From: Halorubrum salinum
Lineage (GTDB): Archaea > Halobacteriota > Halobacteria > Halobacteriales > Haloferacaceae
Assembly: GCF_024494575.1 (NCBI RefSeq)
Contig: NZ_JANHDO010000001.1
Location: 62,001 to 126,000 of the forward strand
Direction of reading: 5' to 3'
DNA: 64,000 nucleotides
The position numbers were made by a program, and so were the translations under genes. Under the pieces are notes generated by a model. That model was given only the letters and a program-made list of their open reading frames with translations. It did not search any database and had not been told where the DNA came from. Shown piece by piece: positions 52,070 through 61,924 of the stretch. Position 1 is the stretch's first letter, and each line of letters begins with the position of its first letter.

Positions 52070-52741
52070 TCACCGCCAGAATCGCTTCGCGAACCGCGAA
52101 AAGAACCCCTCCTCGGGCTCTTCGACCGGCTCCCACAGTCGAAACGCGCCGGCGACGTCTGCGACCTCGCTGGCGACGAGGCGTTCTTCGGCCGGCGCGA
52201 CGACGACGAGGTTCACCTCGTAGTGGCCGTAGTAGCCGAGCTTCAACAGGGTCCGGTCGCGAAACCCCTCGACGAAGTCGGCGACCGCGTCGGGGACCCG
52301 GTCCGCGACGAGCACGACCGTGACGTCGGTGCCGTAGTGCTGCTCGTCGCCCTCGACGCGGTCGTCGGCGACGTCGTGGGCGAACTCGACGAGCCGCTCG
52401 ACGTCGGCGACCGCGGGAACCTCGACCCGGCGCGCGAACACGTGTTCCATCATGTCGTGGTCCGCGTAGCTCAACGCGGGGTGGAGGAACTGCTTCTGGT
52501 TGCGCAGCCGCATCCGCGCGTACAGCTCGAACCGCTCGCCGCGCTCGACGACGTCGGACTCCAGGTCGTAGCTGTACATGAGCCGGTCGGAGACGCGGTC
52601 GAGGTACTCGTCGTCGTAGTCCGGGACGTTCTCGCGAATCTCCGCCGGGAGCGTCTCGGGATCGGGACGATCGGTGTCGCGACCGCCGTCGCCTCGCCCG
52701 TCAGTCGGATCGCCGCCGTCGCCGCCGGCGTGTTCACTCAT
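52070..52741 (-). CDS. Conserved haloarchaeal protein of unknown function
   Basis: A 223-residue acidic soluble protein. It begins with a Gly/Asp-rich disordered segment (about 1-35) and continues with 'YDDEYLDRVSDRLMYSYDLESDVVERGERFELYARMRLRNQKQFLHPALSYADHDMMEHVF' and an alpha/beta second half with 'VTVVLVADRVPDAVADFVEGFRDRTLLKLGYYGHYEVNLVVVAPAEERL'. I do not recognise the family. Its start overlaps the stop of the cupin gene by 8 nt, indicating a two-gene operon with the cupin upstream. Confidence 0.7.
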   Translation of the reverse strand: MSEHAGGDGGDPTDGRGDGGRDTDRPDPETLPAEIRENVPDYDDEYLDRVSDRLMYSYDLESDVVERGERFELYARMRLRNQKQFLHPALSYADHDMMEHVFARRVEVPAVADVERLVEFAHDVADDRVEGDEQHYGTDVTVVLVADRVPDAVADFVEGFRDRTLLKLGYYGHYEVNLVVVAPAEERLVASEVADVAGAFRLWEPVEEPEEGFFSRFAKRFWR

Positions 52742-53114
52742 CCGCGGGGTCGTACGCGACCGCGTCGTCCGCGGCCGGCGGAGCGCCGATCGCGAGCACC
52801 GTTACGGGACCGCCGGCGTCGTCGGGGTTGTACGCCCGCTGCGGGCTCTCGGGGTCGACGACGAACAGCTCGTCCGTCTCGATCTCGTAGGTCCCGTCCG
52901 GCGTCTCGACGGCGAGCGTTCCCGACAGCACGTAAAACGCCTCCTGTTGGGTTTCGTGGTAGTGGTACGCGAGCGGCAGCTGCTCGCCGGGCTCGGCGCG
53001 GAAGCGGTTGATAGCGGCGTGTTCGAGTCCGCCCGGATCCGAGAGCTTCCGGCACTCGCAGGGTCGGTCGGGTGCTGGATCGACTGCGTCCGCGTCGACG
53101 ACTCGATATCCCAT
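52734..53114 (-). CDS. Small cupin-domain protein
   Basis: A single-domain cupin of 126 residues. The two cupin motifs are visible: 'PGEQLPLAYHYHETQQEAFYVLSGTLAVETPDG' with His-x-His-x-x-x-x-x-Glu metal ligands, and 'FVVDPESPQRAYNPDDAGGPVTVLAIGAP' as motif 2. It may bind a metal and act in sugar or small-molecule metabolism, but no specific reaction can be named. Start ATG 53112-53114 is supported by a CTTTTTAC element (53136-53143 on the minus strand). It leads the two-gene operon with the unknown gene that follows. Confidence 0.85.
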   Translation of the reverse strand: MGYRVVDADAVDPAPDRPCECRKLSDPGGLEHAAINRFRAEPGEQLPLAYHYHETQQEAFYVLSGTLAVETPDGTYEIETDELFVVDPESPQRAYNPDDAGGPVTVLAIGAPPAADDAVAYDPADE

Positions 53115-53247
53115 GCGAGCCAGTTCCACGGAGTAGTAAAAAGGCCGTCGGGCCGCGGCGGTAGGCCGGACCGCCGGCATCACTCGACTGAAGGGCAGTC
53201 AGCGGCGGGTTTTAACTCCGTGGAGCGGAAGATTGTAACAGAGAATC

Positions 53248-53481
53248 ATGTCCGACCAAGAGATCCGAACCGAGGCGTGCGGTCGGTGCTCGATGTCGGC
53301 GGTCGTCGGCGCGGTGAGTGACGATCAGGGCGACGAGGAGCGCGCGGAGCGCGACCCGTTCGGCGAGGCGCGGATCGAGGTCGACGAGTCCTCGATCCGC
53401 CGCGTGTCGCCGGCGGGATTCCTCAGCGATCTCAAAGATCGGATCGACGCGCTCGGGCGACGCCTCGCGTACGGGAAGTAG
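53248..53481 (+). CDS. 77-aa conserved haloarchaeal protein
   Basis: A 77-residue acidic protein starting MSDQEIRTEACGRCSMSAVV. The Cys pair in CGRC resembles one half of a metal site, but there is no second pair, and the rest ('RIEVDESSIRRVSPAGFLSDLKDRIDALGRRL') is helical. It has no family I recognise with certainty. GTTTTAAC (53209-53216) lies about 32-39 nt before the ATG, giving either a leaderless mRNA or a very short leader. Confidence 0.6.
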   Translation: MSDQEIRTEACGRCSMSAVVGAVSDDQGDEERAERDPFGEARIEVDESSIRRVSPAGFLSDLKDRIDALGRRLAYGK

Positions 53482-53538
53482 ACGCGACCCGTCAGGTGAG
53501 AGACTTATACCGGTTCGATTCCTAGCGGGGTCAACGCG

Positions 53539-54225
53539 ATGGAAGAGAGCATCTCCGGGTTCAAGATCCGCGGGGACTGGGGCGACGTCGTCGAACACGG
53601 CGAGCGGATCGCACTCGCGCTCCGTGAAACCGGAGTCGACGGCGACGCGTACCACGACTTCGACGACTGGCGGCCGAAGTCTCACGAACGTATCGACGAA
53701 GACGTATCAGAAAAGACCGCAGAACAGGCCTCCGTCAGCGAAGGCGAAGGCGAGCGGGCCGGAAAGACGCCGGGAGAAGACCTGCAGACGGCCGGAGAGA
53801 AGCTCACTGAGTCCTACGAGAAGGTCGGCGAAAACGACACCGAAAGCGCCGTCGAGCGGTGGGGCGAGTCGATCGGACACGTCGCCCGCGCGGCCGACTC
53901 CGCGAGCCGCAAGGCGCTCCGGAAGGTCGAAGACACGGTCTACCGGAAGGTGATGACCCAGATGGCACCGTACTACTTCGACAACGAACTCGTCAGCGCC
54001 AACGTTCAGGAGGTCGGCCGCGGCGAAGCCGGCGAGACGTTCGTCTTCGAAGTGAACATCAACGACGACGATCTCAAAGCCGAGGTGAGCGACGTCCTCG
54101 CCGAGTACGAGTCGGAGATCGACCGCTGGCACGTCGAAGCCGAGAAGCGGACGGAAGACGTCGCCGCGGCCGAAGGCGTCGAACCCCCCGAAACCGAGGG
54201 TGGTCCCGACTCCACGACGACGTGA
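53539..54225 (+). CDS. DUF5828-like haloarchaeal protein
   Basis: A 228-residue soluble, highly acidic protein with a long charged middle section (about 55-110, many Glu/Gly/Thr residues) between two more compact parts. 'GFKIRGDWGDVVEHGERIALALRET' and 'MTQMAPYYFDNELVSANVQEVGRGEAGETFVFEVNINDDDLKAEVSDVL' look like the conserved ends. I associate it with the uncharacterised DUF5828 group. ATG 53539 follows a CTTATA element (53504-53509). No functional context is visible. Confidence 0.7.
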   Translation: MEESISGFKIRGDWGDVVEHGERIALALRETGVDGDAYHDFDDWRPKSHERIDEDVSEKTAEQASVSEGEGERAGKTPGEDLQTAGEKLTESYEKVGENDTESAVERWGESIGHVARAADSASRKALRKVEDTVYRKVMTQMAPYYFDNELVSANVQEVGRGEAGETFVFEVNINDDDLKAEVSDVLAEYESEIDRWHVEAEKRTEDVAAAEGVEPPETEGGPDSTTT

Positions 54226-54270
54226 CCGACGCACCGAACGGATTTACTTCCCGGACCTCGAACTGCGTCC

Positions 54271-54510
54271 ATGACTGAGGTGCTTCGGGTCGCCGCGGGC
54301 GAACTGTCGGCCGACGAACTGATAGACGCCCTCAACGACGGACGGCGGATCCTCGTCGACGTCGAAGTCGCCGGCGGGTCACACGAGGTCGTGCTCCGAT
54401 ACGACGGAGAGACGTATCACTGTGACACGCCGACGAACCTCCACCGCCACGCGGACGAATCGGAGATGCGCGGCTGTCTCGACCAGATGGGATACGCGGC
54501 CGCGGAGTGA
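54271..54510 (+). CDS. 79-aa conserved haloarchaeal protein
   Basis: A 79-residue protein (MTEVLRVAAGELSADELIDA...) with a hydrophobic beta-rich middle ('GRRILVDVEVAGGSHEVVLRYDGETYHCDTPTNLHRH') and two cysteines. No known motif. A TTTACT element (54243-54248) lies 23-28 nt before the start, so it is expressed by a leaderless mRNA. It lies between the DUF5828-like gene and a winged-helix gene on the same strand. Confidence 0.6.
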   Translation: MTEVLRVAAGELSADELIDALNDGRRILVDVEVAGGSHEVVLRYDGETYHCDTPTNLHRHADESEMRGCLDQMGYAAAE

Positions 54511-54574
54511 CTCGCCCCGTGACCGGCTCCGACGGGACACCGATGTTTAACCCGGGCGGGGTCGAACGACGGCC

Positions 54575-54964
54575 ATGAGCGATCCCGAGATCGAGGACCT
54601 CGTCGGCGACGTGTCCCCTTCGTTCGAACACGTGCTCTCCTGTGTGTTCGGCGTTCGCGACCACGAGAGCCGCACGTACCTCGTGTTGCTCGATCATCCG
54701 GGAAGCACGGTCGCCGAACTCGCGTCGACGCTCGACCGGGACCGATCGAACGTGAACCGGTCGCTCTCGACCCTGCGAGAGAAGGGGCTCGTCGAGCGCC
54801 GCCGGCGGCTCCTCGACTCCGGCGGATACGTCTACCAGTACACCGCGATCCCGATCGCGGAAGCGAAGACCAGACTCCACGACGCACTCGACGAGTGGGT
54901 CGAGGGCGTTCACGCCGCGATCGACGGGTTCGATCCCCATGCCGACACCGACGAACTCGAATAG
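54575..54964 (+). CDS. Winged-helix transcription regulator (TrmB/MarR-like)
   Basis: A 129-residue DNA-binding protein. Its winged helix-turn-helix is 'TYLVLLDHPGSTVAELASTLDRDRSNVNRSLSTLREKGLVERRRRLLDSGGYVYQYTAI', closely resembling the TrmB-type HTH. The N-terminal CVFGVRDHESR segment and C-terminal helix (about 98-129) are probably for dimerisation. No sensor domain is present, so it is either a small repressor or acts through a partner. TTTAAC (54546-54551) places the start at leaderless distance. The targets cannot be inferred from position alone. Confidence 0.82.
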   Translation: MSDPEIEDLVGDVSPSFEHVLSCVFGVRDHESRTYLVLLDHPGSTVAELASTLDRDRSNVNRSLSTLREKGLVERRRRLLDSGGYVYQYTAIPIAEAKTRLHDALDEWVEGVHAAIDGFDPHADTDELE

Positions 54965-55002
54965 CCCGCGGTCTCGACGCCGGCCGCGGTTCCGTTGACG
55001 GA

Positions 55003-55596
55003 CTACGAGGTGTCGTTGTCGAACGCGAGCGTGACGCCGTCGTCGTCGACGGTCGCCCCGGCCGCACACACCGGGTGTTCGAAGTCGGCGGCGAGGACCT
55101 CCGTCGCCGCGTCCGCCGCGTCCGCGGCCGCAAGCGGGTACGGCTCCGGACTGTCGGTCTCGTAGGTCGCGACGATCGTCGGCTCGTCGACCGATTCGAC
55201 GAGCAACGCGTCCCGTCGGACGGTCCCGACCGTCGCGGTGTCTGCCTCGACGACGCCCGCGATCCGCGGGGTGTCGTAGTCGTCCTTCTCGAAGTCGAGC
55301 GCGAGCAGCGCGGCCGCGAGCGCGTCACGAGCCGGATATCCCCGTTCCAGTTTCTCCGCGATCGGGTCGACGTGCGAGCCGTTGCCGACGACGGCGCGCG
55401 CGTCGCCGGTCGGCGCGCGGACCGCCCGCGCGCAGTTGTACGAGACGTACGGGTTGTCCGTCTCGGGCGCGTCCGGCGTGGGACCGACGGTGAGCGTCCC
55501 GTCGCGGTCGATCACGCGACGGTTCGGGAACGACCGAGAGGAGACCCGATACGCTCCGATTCCGGGAGCGACGACGACGAATCGTCCGACGTACAT
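55003..55596 (-). CDS. purO: IMP cyclohydrolase (archaeal PurO type)
   Basis: PurO closes the ring of FAICAR to form IMP, the last step of purine synthesis, replacing the PurH cyclohydrolase of bacteria. The 197-residue protein begins [26 protein letters not shown], a family-typical start, with '[12 protein letters not shown]' and '[46 protein letters not shown]' following. A CTAAAACG element (55620-55627; CGTTTTAG on the minus strand) supports the ATG. Gene converges with the HTH gene. Confidence 0.92.
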   Translation of the reverse strand: MYVGRFVVVAPGIGAYRVSSRSFPNRRVIDRDGTLTVGPTPDAPETDNPYVSYNCARAVRAPTGDARAVVGNGSHVDPIAEKLERGYPARDALAAALLALDFEKDDYDTPRIAGVVEADTATVGTVRRDALLVESVDEPTIVATYETDSPEPYPLAAADAADAATEVLAADFEHPVCAAGATVDDDGVTLAFDNDTS

Positions 55597-55818
55597 ACAG
55601 ATTCGTGGCGATTGTGTCCGCTAAAACGCATCGATCTGTTCACGTTCGTCGATCGAATTCTCGTTCGATGCGTCGGCCCGTCCGCGCCCGTGACCGACCG
55701 TCCCGCCCTCCGCGGCACGTCGCACACGAGGTGTGCCGAGTCGGACGCTGTGAACGACTCGCAGAGCGCCCCCAACGCGCAACGCTTACAAACACCCGTT
55801 GGCTACGAGTGAGTGCAC

Positions 55819-55891
55819 AGTCCATTGGGGTAGTGGCCAATCCTGTTGCCTTCTGGGGGCAACGACCCTGGTTCGAATCCAGGATGGACTA
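55819..55891 (+). tRNA. tRNA-Gln (anticodon CTG)
   Basis: A 73-nt tRNA with acceptor stem AGTCCAT/ATGGACT and discriminator A, a D-arm, an anticodon stem TTGCC/GGCAA around the loop TTCTGGG (anticodon CTG, codon CAG), and a T-arm CCTGG-TTCGAAT-CCAGG. It has no intron, and CCA is not encoded. A CTTACA element about 30 nt upstream may be the promoter. Haloarchaea usually need a second tRNA-Gln (TTG) for CAA, which is not in this window. Charging in archaea goes via Glu-tRNA-Gln and a transamidase. Confidence 0.95.
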
Positions 55892-56011
55892 TTCTCGCGG
55901 TCCGCGTCCTCCGACGCCGATCGACGTCACCGCCAACGGCGGCCCGCGCTCCCGCGGAAGTCAGAATTTCAACTGGAACAATATCTCCGCCACGTAGTGC
56001 GTTTTCCACTT

Positions 56012-56020
56012 GAAAAAAAG
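56012..56020 (-). terminator. Poly-T terminator of the hel308-cgi121 operon
   Basis: On the minus strand the sequence CTTTTTTTC follows the cgi121 stop by about 20 nt. A run of seven T is typical of archaeal transcription ends. The nearby TTTTC-CACTT-GAAAA (56002-56016) can also form a short stem-loop. Confidence 0.6.
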
Positions 56021-56039
56021 GGGTCGCAGGACGTCGGAC

Positions 56040-56669
56040 TCACTTCCCTACGTCCAGCAGCGCGACGCGCTCCCGGACGATGTCGGCGATGTCGCCGTCG
56101 ACCGCGTCGAGTTCGCGATCGCCGATATCGAACGCCTCACGCACGCGGTCCTCGTCGAACCCGTGCGCCGGTCCGCGGTCGTCCGCTGGGGCGAACGGCG
56201 TGCGTTCCTCAACCGCCGTGACGGCTACGTCGACGTCGGCCGCCGGTCGATCCGTGCCCGACACCGCACCGAAGTCGACGAACAGGAGGGCGACGCGGTT
56301 TTCTCTTTCCGCGACCCCGAGACGGAGCGCCCGGTCGATCTGACGGCGTCCGGCCGCGTACAGGAGTATCTCCACGCCCGGGTCGCGGGCGACGGCCTCA
56401 CCGCGAGCGATCGCGCGGGCGGCGAGACGGGTCGCCTCCCGCAGGTGCGCCTCGGAGACGACGAGGTCGGCGTCGAACGCCTGCACGACCGTCCCGGTCT
56501 CGGTCGATATCGCGTCGAGTTCGCCGAGAAACGCGTCGAGGTCGTCGATGCGCGCGGAGCCGTACCGGATACGGTGTGGGGGAACGGGCGGATCGACGGC
56601 GGTCGTTCCGCCGTCATCTCGGGCGGACGCGGTCCGGTCTCCCGCCGTCTCGGAGCGGTCGCCCGTCAC
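56040..56669 (-). CDS. cgi121: KEOPS complex subunit Cgi121
   Basis: Cgi121 brings tRNA to the Kae1/Bud32 core of KEOPS, which makes t6A at position 37 of tRNAs that read ANN codons. The 209 residues have the family strands ('[86 protein letters not shown]') and a short acidic C-terminal tail. The gene is translated with hel308: its ATG overlaps the hel308 stop in ATGA (56666-56669). It is unusual to see KEOPS and a repair helicase in one operon, but this arrangement is recurrent in haloarchaea as far as I know. The rest of KEOPS is elsewhere. Confidence 0.9.
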   Translation of the reverse strand: MTGDRSETAGDRTASARDDGGTTAVDPPVPPHRIRYGSARIDDLDAFLGELDAISTETGTVVQAFDADLVVSEAHLREATRLAARAIARGEAVARDPGVEILLYAAGRRQIDRALRLGVAERENRVALLFVDFGAVSGTDRPAADVDVAVTAVEERTPFAPADDRGPAHGFDEDRVREAFDIGDRELDAVDGDIADIVRERVALLDVGK

Positions 56670-59113
56670 TGAAAATCACCCAGACTCGCCTGTCCTTCCC
56701 CGTCGTCGTCGCTCGCGGAGCCGGCCGTCGCCGCCGCGGACGCCGAGCTGTCGGGGCGGACGTCGTCCATCGACGGATCCTCGCGCCCGGCGTGTTCGAG
56801 GATCCGCTCCGCGGTCCGCTCGCGCCCCCGGAGCGCACCGAGCACGACGGCCTTATCGGCCTCGCGGAGGTCGGCGCGGCTCTCGACGCCCGCCTCGTAC
56901 AGCCGCCGAGCGCGCTTCCGTCCGACGTTTCGAACGCCGGCGAGGTCGAGCAGTTCCTCGCGAACGCCGTACTCGATCCGCTTTCTGGCCTCGCGGACCG
57001 CGACGACGACGTCGCCGTCGACGTCCTCGACGTCGCCGGCGAGCGTCTCGGCGGCTCGGAGGAGCCACTCCGCGGTCTCGACCTTTCCGCGGATGTCCCC
57101 CGGTCCCACGCCGTACCGCTCTGCGATCCGGTCCTCGTCGGCCTCCGTGGCCCAGTCTTCGAGCAGCCGAGCCGTCTTCAGCGACGCGAGCCAGTCTTCG
57201 AACCGTACGTCCTCGTACTCGGAGGGAACGTCGCCGAGGAACTCACCCTCCCGCTCGTAGCAGACCTCCGTGTACTCCTCGCGATCCCCCGATTTCAGGT
57301 AGAGTTCGTACATGTCCGGCGTGCGGCTGACGAGGTGGTAGAGCCCGAGCGGCGTCACGTCCGGCGGCGATCCCGCGGTGTCGGCGTCGATGTCGTCGCC
57401 TCCCTCGTCGGCGGGCGCGCCCTCGCTCGGCTCGGCCTCGCCGGCGCGCGCGTAGGTACCGAATCCGCGGTCGTCACCGGCGGCTCGGACGAACTCGCCC
57501 GTGTCGCCGTCGTCGTTCGCCTTTCCGGCTTCTCGGAGTCCGTCTATCATCTCCGCGGCGCTCATCGGGTCGAGGTAGAGCCGCGAGACGGTGTGGCCGA
57601 TCCCGGTCGCGGTGAGGCTCTCCGCCCCGTCTCCGCGGTCGCGGTCGAGGAAGCCGTTGACCGCCAGGTAGTCGAGGACGGTGTCGGTGACCGCGGCGAG
57701 TCGGCCGTCGTCGTCCGTCTGGGTCGCGTAGAGCGTGTTATCGAGAAACGAGAGCAGTCCGTCGCGCGTGGACGCGAAGCCGGAGGCGACGGTGGCGAGC
57801 ACGTGGGTCCGGAGCGCGGGCTCGGCCGCGAGCTTCGAGCGGACGGGCTCGGGGTCGGCCCAGACGTACCGCTCGAACAGCTCGTCTTTGGTGTCGGCGT
57901 CGCTCGCGAGCAGCACCGCCTCGCCGTACGGGTCGAGCCCGGGCCGCCCCGCGCGCCCGCACATCTGATGGATTTCGAGCACGTCGAGCGGCTTCATCCC
58001 GCCAAACTCCCCGTCGTAGCGCCGCCAGTCGCGGACGATCACCCGACGGGCTGGCGTGTTGACGCCGGCGGCCAGCGTCGGTGTCGCTGAGACGCACTTG
58101 ATCAGTCGGTCGCGGAACGCGTCTTCGACGAGGCTCCGGTGCTCGCTCGCGAGCCCGGCGTGGTGGAACGCGGACCCCCGCTCGACGGCGTCCGCGAGGT
58201 CCGTTGCGGTGTCCGCGTCGGAGACGCCACGTATCTCCTCGGCGAGGTCGCGGAGTCGGTCGCGCTCGTCGTCGGTGAGCCGCGACGCGGTGACGTCGGC
58301 GAGCCGCCGAGCCGCCGACTCGGCGTTGCGCCGGGAGTTGACGAAGACGAGCGACGACCCGCCCTGTCCGTCTTCTTCGGTATCCAAGGCGTCGGCGACG
58401 AGCCGGGGCGTCTGATCCTCGCCGCGGTCCACCGTAACCTCCCGTTTGCTCCCGTCGTCGAAGTCGATAGCGTTGCCGTAGTGGACCCCGATCCGGAGGT
58501 CGATCGGCCGCCAGTCGGACTCGACGAGTTCGGCGTCGAGCCAGTCGGCGATCACGTCGGCGTTGCCGACCGTGGCCGAGAGCGCGACCGTCTGGAGTCC
58601 GGGGTTCACCTTTCGGAGCTTCGCCAGTGTCACTTCGAGCGTCGGACCGCGATGTGAGTCGTCGACGAGGTGGACCTCGTCGCTCACGACGCAGGTGAGG
58701 TCGTCGATCCAGGGCGCGCCGTTGCGGATGAGCGAGTCGACCTTTTCAGAGGTGGCGACGATGACGTCGCGGGTCGCGAGCCACTCGCCGTCGGACTCGT
58801 AGTTCCCCGTGGAGACGCCGACCGTGACCCCGTGGTCCTCCCAGCGCTCGAACTCCGCTTTCTTCTCGCTGGCGAGCGCGCGTAGCGGGACGATGTAGAG
58901 GGCCTTGCCGCCGCGTTCGACGGCCGCGAGCATGGCGAGTTCGGCGATGAGCGTCTTCCCGGAGGCCGTGGGCACCGCGGCGACGAGGCTCTCGCCGTCG
59001 ACGACGCCGGCTTCGACGGCCGCCCGCTGTGGCGGGTACAGCTCCGCGACGCCCTCCGATTCGAGCGCCTCGCCGACGCCCGCGGGGAGTCCGGAGAGCG
59101 AACTCGGTTGCAT
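56666..59113 (-). CDS. hel308: Hel308 ATP-dependent DNA helicase
   Basis: An 815-residue superfamily 2 helicase that acts at stalled replication forks and on branched DNA, 3'-5'. The Q-motif '[13 protein letters not shown]' is followed by Walker A VPTASGKT (47-54), DEVH at 145-148, and motifs IV-VI around '[18 protein letters not shown]' and '[17 protein letters not shown]'. A ratchet/winged-helix region and a C-terminal helix-hairpin-helix '[29 protein letters not shown]' follow. The last residues QASLGDFQ resemble a PCNA-interaction box. ATG 59113 has TTTAAA upstream at 26-31 nt. Followed by cgi121 with a 4-nt overlap. Confidence 0.96.
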   Translation of the reverse strand: MQPSSLSGLPAGVGEALESEGVAELYPPQRAAVEAGVVDGESLVAAVPTASGKTLIAELAMLAAVERGGKALYIVPLRALASEKKAEFERWEDHGVTVGVSTGNYESDGEWLATRDVIVATSEKVDSLIRNGAPWIDDLTCVVSDEVHLVDDSHRGPTLEVTLAKLRKVNPGLQTVALSATVGNADVIADWLDAELVESDWRPIDLRIGVHYGNAIDFDDGSKREVTVDRGEDQTPRLVADALDTEEDGQGGSSLVFVNSRRNAESAARRLADVTASRLTDDERDRLRDLAEEIRGVSDADTATDLADAVERGSAFHHAGLASEHRSLVEDAFRDRLIKCVSATPTLAAGVNTPARRVIVRDWRRYDGEFGGMKPLDVLEIHQMCGRAGRPGLDPYGEAVLLASDADTKDELFERYVWADPEPVRSKLAAEPALRTHVLATVASGFASTRDGLLSFLDNTLYATQTDDDGRLAAVTDTVLDYLAVNGFLDRDRGDGAESLTATGIGHTVSRLYLDPMSAAEMIDGLREAGKANDDGDTGEFVRAAGDDRGFGTYARAGEAEPSEGAPADEGGDDIDADTAGSPPDVTPLGLYHLVSRTPDMYELYLKSGDREEYTEVCYEREGEFLGDVPSEYEDVRFEDWLASLKTARLLEDWATEADEDRIAERYGVGPGDIRGKVETAEWLLRAAETLAGDVEDVDGDVVVAVREARKRIEYGVREELLDLAGVRNVGRKRARRLYEAGVESRADLREADKAVVLGALRGRERTAERILEHAGREDPSMDDVRPDSSASAAATAGSASDDDGEGQASLGDFQ

Positions 59114-59180
59114 TACAGGAGGGTGGGTGTCGATCCGATTTAAACCGTCGGAAGCGGGCGGTGAGAGAACTGGCGGCGGT

Positions 59181-60053
59181 CTAGGCCGTCTCCATCTCGC
59201 GTTCCAGCTCGCGGAGCCGCTCGACTCGGTTCTCCGTCGAGGGGTGCGTCGAGGCGATCTTCCCGATGAACCCGGCTCGGATCGGGATGATGAAGAACGC
59301 GTTCATCTCGGCTTCCTGCCGCAGGTCCTCCTGTGGAACGCGGTCCATCCGGCCGTCGATCGTCATCAGCGCCGAGGCGAGCGCGCCGGGCTTGCCCGTG
59401 ATAAGCGCCGCGCCGCGGTCGGCGGTGTACTCGCGGTACCGCGAGAGCGCGCGGATCAGGAGGAACGAGACGATCCAGACGAGGATCGACACGAGGATCG
59501 CGACGATCACCGGCGCGCCCTGTCGGTTGTCGCCGCTGAACAGCCACCCCCACCGCACGATGAAGAAGGCGATAGTCGAGAGGAACGAGGCGATGGTCAT
59601 CACCATCACGTCGCGGTTCTTCACGTGCGCGAGCTCGTGGGCGAGCACGCCGTCGAGTTCGTCGTCGTCGAGCGAGCGCAACAGGCCCGTGGTCACGGCG
59701 ACCGTCGCGTTCTTCTTGTTGCGGCCGGTCGCGAACGCGTTCGGCACCTGCGTGTCGGCGACGGCGACCGTCGGCTTCGGGAGGTCCGCCTGCTGGCTCA
59801 GGCGCTCGATCCGACGGTGGAGGTCGGGGTACTCGTCGGCGCTCACCTCCCGCGCGCCCATGCTCCGAAGCGCGAGCTTGTCGCTGAAGAAGTACTGGGC
59901 AAGCGAGAACGCGCCGAACATCGCGAGCGTGAAGATGATCCCGACGTTGAACACTTCGATCAGGACACCGATGAACACGACGTAGAGGGCGAAAAGCAGG
60001 AACATCGTGACTCCCATCCGTCCACGGAGTCCCCAGTCGGTCTTCCAGTCCAT
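59181..60053 (-). CDS. htpX: HtpX-type M48 membrane metalloprotease
   Basis: A 290-residue integral membrane protease that degrades damaged membrane proteins. Two N-terminal membrane helices (about 14-35 and 36-56) and two central ones (about 150-170 and 180-202) surround the HExxH motif HELAH (139-143), with the third zinc ligand Glu208 in '[13 protein letters not shown]'. The tail ends '[31 protein letters not shown]'. A CGTTAAAG element (about 60077-60083) supports the ATG. No neighbouring gene suggests a specific stress pathway. Confidence 0.95.
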   Translation of the reverse strand: MDWKTDWGLRGRMGVTMFLLFALYVVFIGVLIEVFNVGIIFTLAMFGAFSLAQYFFSDKLALRSMGAREVSADEYPDLHRRIERLSQQADLPKPTVAVADTQVPNAFATGRNKKNATVAVTTGLLRSLDDDELDGVLAHELAHVKNRDVMVMTIASFLSTIAFFIVRWGWLFSGDNRQGAPVIVAILVSILVWIVSFLLIRALSRYREYTADRGAALITGKPGALASALMTIDGRMDRVPQEDLRQEAEMNAFFIIPIRAGFIGKIASTHPSTENRVERLRELEREMETA

Positions 60054-60130
60054 GCCCGTGAGTTACCGTTCGCGGCGTTAAAGCTTGCCGGAGCGGACAG
60101 ACGACGGCGCCCGAACTGCGGCGACCCGAG

Positions 60131-61867
60131 TCAGATGGACAAGATCGCGTTGACGAGCGTCCGGGTCGCCATCGCGGTCACCGCGCCGAGCCACGTCAGG
60201 AGCACGAAGTGGATGTACCCGTTCGCGGGGTTGCCGCCGTCGATCCGGCGGATCATCTGCGAGGAGAGCGCGGCGTTGAACAGCACGACGGTCAAGAGGA
60301 GGTACTCGATGAGCGGGATGTCGTACGCGCCGGGGTAGACGATCTGTCCGATGTCCATCTGTTCGAGTCCGAAGTCCGCGGTCAGCTCCGCTAAGATCGC
60401 GACGATCTCCAGCCCGATGAAGAAGGCGAACGTCGCCGCCGCCGTGATCCCGTACAGGAGTCCGATGAACGTCAGCGCCGCCTGTCGACGCTGCTCGCGA
60501 AGCTGGTTCACGGCGTTCATGTTCTTCGAGATCAGCTCCCCGAGCATCTTCGGATCCCCGCCCATCTGTCGGCCGACGAGGTACATCTCCGAGAACTTCT
60601 GGATGAGGTACGACCGCGTGTCGAACGTGAACTCGCGCCACGCACCCTCGGTACTGATACGCATGTTGAGCCGCCGGTAGAGCCGCTCGATGGCCGGCGA
60701 GAGGTCCCCGAAGTTCTTCTCGCGCAGCGTGGTCAACACGTCCGTCGTCGTCGACTGCTTCGCGCTCTCGGTCGCGCCGAGCGCCCGGACGAACGAGGGG
60801 AACTCGGCGTCGCGGGCCGTGATCGCCTGCTCCGCGTTCCGCAGCACCACGCCGGTGATGATGAGCGGCGAGATGGGCACGGCGAGGTACAGCGGGAGCC
60901 GCACGTCGTCGATGAAAAAGAGGAGCCCGGGAAGCCCCGGTCCGTAGCCGAACATCCCGGCGGCCGTGATCCCGATGATCACGAAGGAGAGCCCCCCGCC
61001 GATCCCGAGCGACGCCCACAGCTTCAGGTCGCCCGGGGCGCGCTCGTCCGGGTGAAACCAGATCGGATCGTACGGCGAGGTCGCCCGGATCATCGCGTAG
61101 AAGCCGAGCTGGACGAAGACGAAGAGCACGATGACCGCCGCCACCGTCGCGGTCGGGTCGTTCCCGGTCAAGATCGGGAGCACGATGGCGAAGACCAACG
61201 CGAACGTCATCGAGAGGATCATCGACATGTACAGGTCTTTCATGACCTCCAAGTTCGCCAGCGAGGACTCGTACAGCGTCTCGTACTTCGCGAGCATGAC
61301 GTCCTGTTCGGAGACGAGGAACTCCTCTAGCGACTGTCCCGCACCCATCGTGTACCCGAGTCGGTCGAAGAAGTCGGCCATCGCGTCCGAGGGGACCTCC
61401 TCTGCGCGCCGACGACACGCGTCGTCGAGGCTCTGGTTCCACGTGTCGACGAGGTGGACGACGCGTCGGATCTCCTCTGCTGCGACGCCGTACTCCTCTT
61501 CGCGCGCCAGCGTCCGGAACACCTCCATGCGGTCGATGTTCGTCGTCGACAACACCGTCATGTGCGTCATCACGAGATGTAGCTGGTTGTCGATCTTCGT
61601 CTCCAGACTGCTGAGGTAGATCTTCGGGTAGATCACCGCCGCGACCAGAATGAGCCCGCCGAACATCGGAACCGGAACGCGGGCCGCGAGGGGCAGCGGA
61701 AGGACGAACATACCGACGACGCTCGCGAGGAACACGAGCACCGCGGGGAGCAGCACGAAGCCGACGTACTGCCCCTTCGAGATGTCGAGCTTCTCGTAGG
61801 ACTCGAGGACCTCCGAGGTCAGATCGGCCGCGGTCGCGAGCCCGTTCCCGACCTGTTTCACTGCCAT
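60131..61867 (-). CDS. arlJ: Archaellum assembly membrane protein ArlJ (FlaJ)
   Basis: The platform protein of the archaellum motor, a member of the TadC/GspF-type family. The 578-residue protein contains two GspF-type cytoplasmic parts: 'HLVMTHMTVLSTTNIDRMEVFRTLAREEEYG...AGQSLEEFLVSEQDVM' and 'RVVRALGATESAKQSTTTDVL...SYLIQKFSEMYLVGRQMGGDPKMLGELISKNM'. Together they are interrupted and followed by about nine membrane helices. It is larger than other FlaJ proteins of archaea because of extra helices at the N-terminus, typical of haloarchaea. It lies 57 nt downstream of arlI in the same direction. ATG 61865-61867. Confidence 0.93.
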   Translation of the reverse strand: MAVKQVGNGLATAADLTSEVLESYEKLDISKGQYVGFVLLPAVLVFLASVVGMFVLPLPLAARVPVPMFGGLILVAAVIYPKIYLSSLETKIDNQLHLVMTHMTVLSTTNIDRMEVFRTLAREEEYGVAAEEIRRVVHLVDTWNQSLDDACRRRAEEVPSDAMADFFDRLGYTMGAGQSLEEFLVSEQDVMLAKYETLYESSLANLEVMKDLYMSMILSMTFALVFAIVLPILTGNDPTATVAAVIVLFVFVQLGFYAMIRATSPYDPIWFHPDERAPGDLKLWASLGIGGGLSFVIIGITAAGMFGYGPGLPGLLFFIDDVRLPLYLAVPISPLIITGVVLRNAEQAITARDAEFPSFVRALGATESAKQSTTTDVLTTLREKNFGDLSPAIERLYRRLNMRISTEGAWREFTFDTRSYLIQKFSEMYLVGRQMGGDPKMLGELISKNMNAVNQLREQRRQAALTFIGLLYGITAAATFAFFIGLEIVAILAELTADFGLEQMDIGQIVYPGAYDIPLIEYLLLTVVLFNAALSSQMIRRIDGGNPANGYIHFVLLTWLGAVTAMATRTLVNAILSI

Positions 61868-61924
61868 CGGCTGTGGTGACCCCGCTTTCCGCCGTGGTAC
61901 TCACCGCCTCCGTTCATCTCGAAG

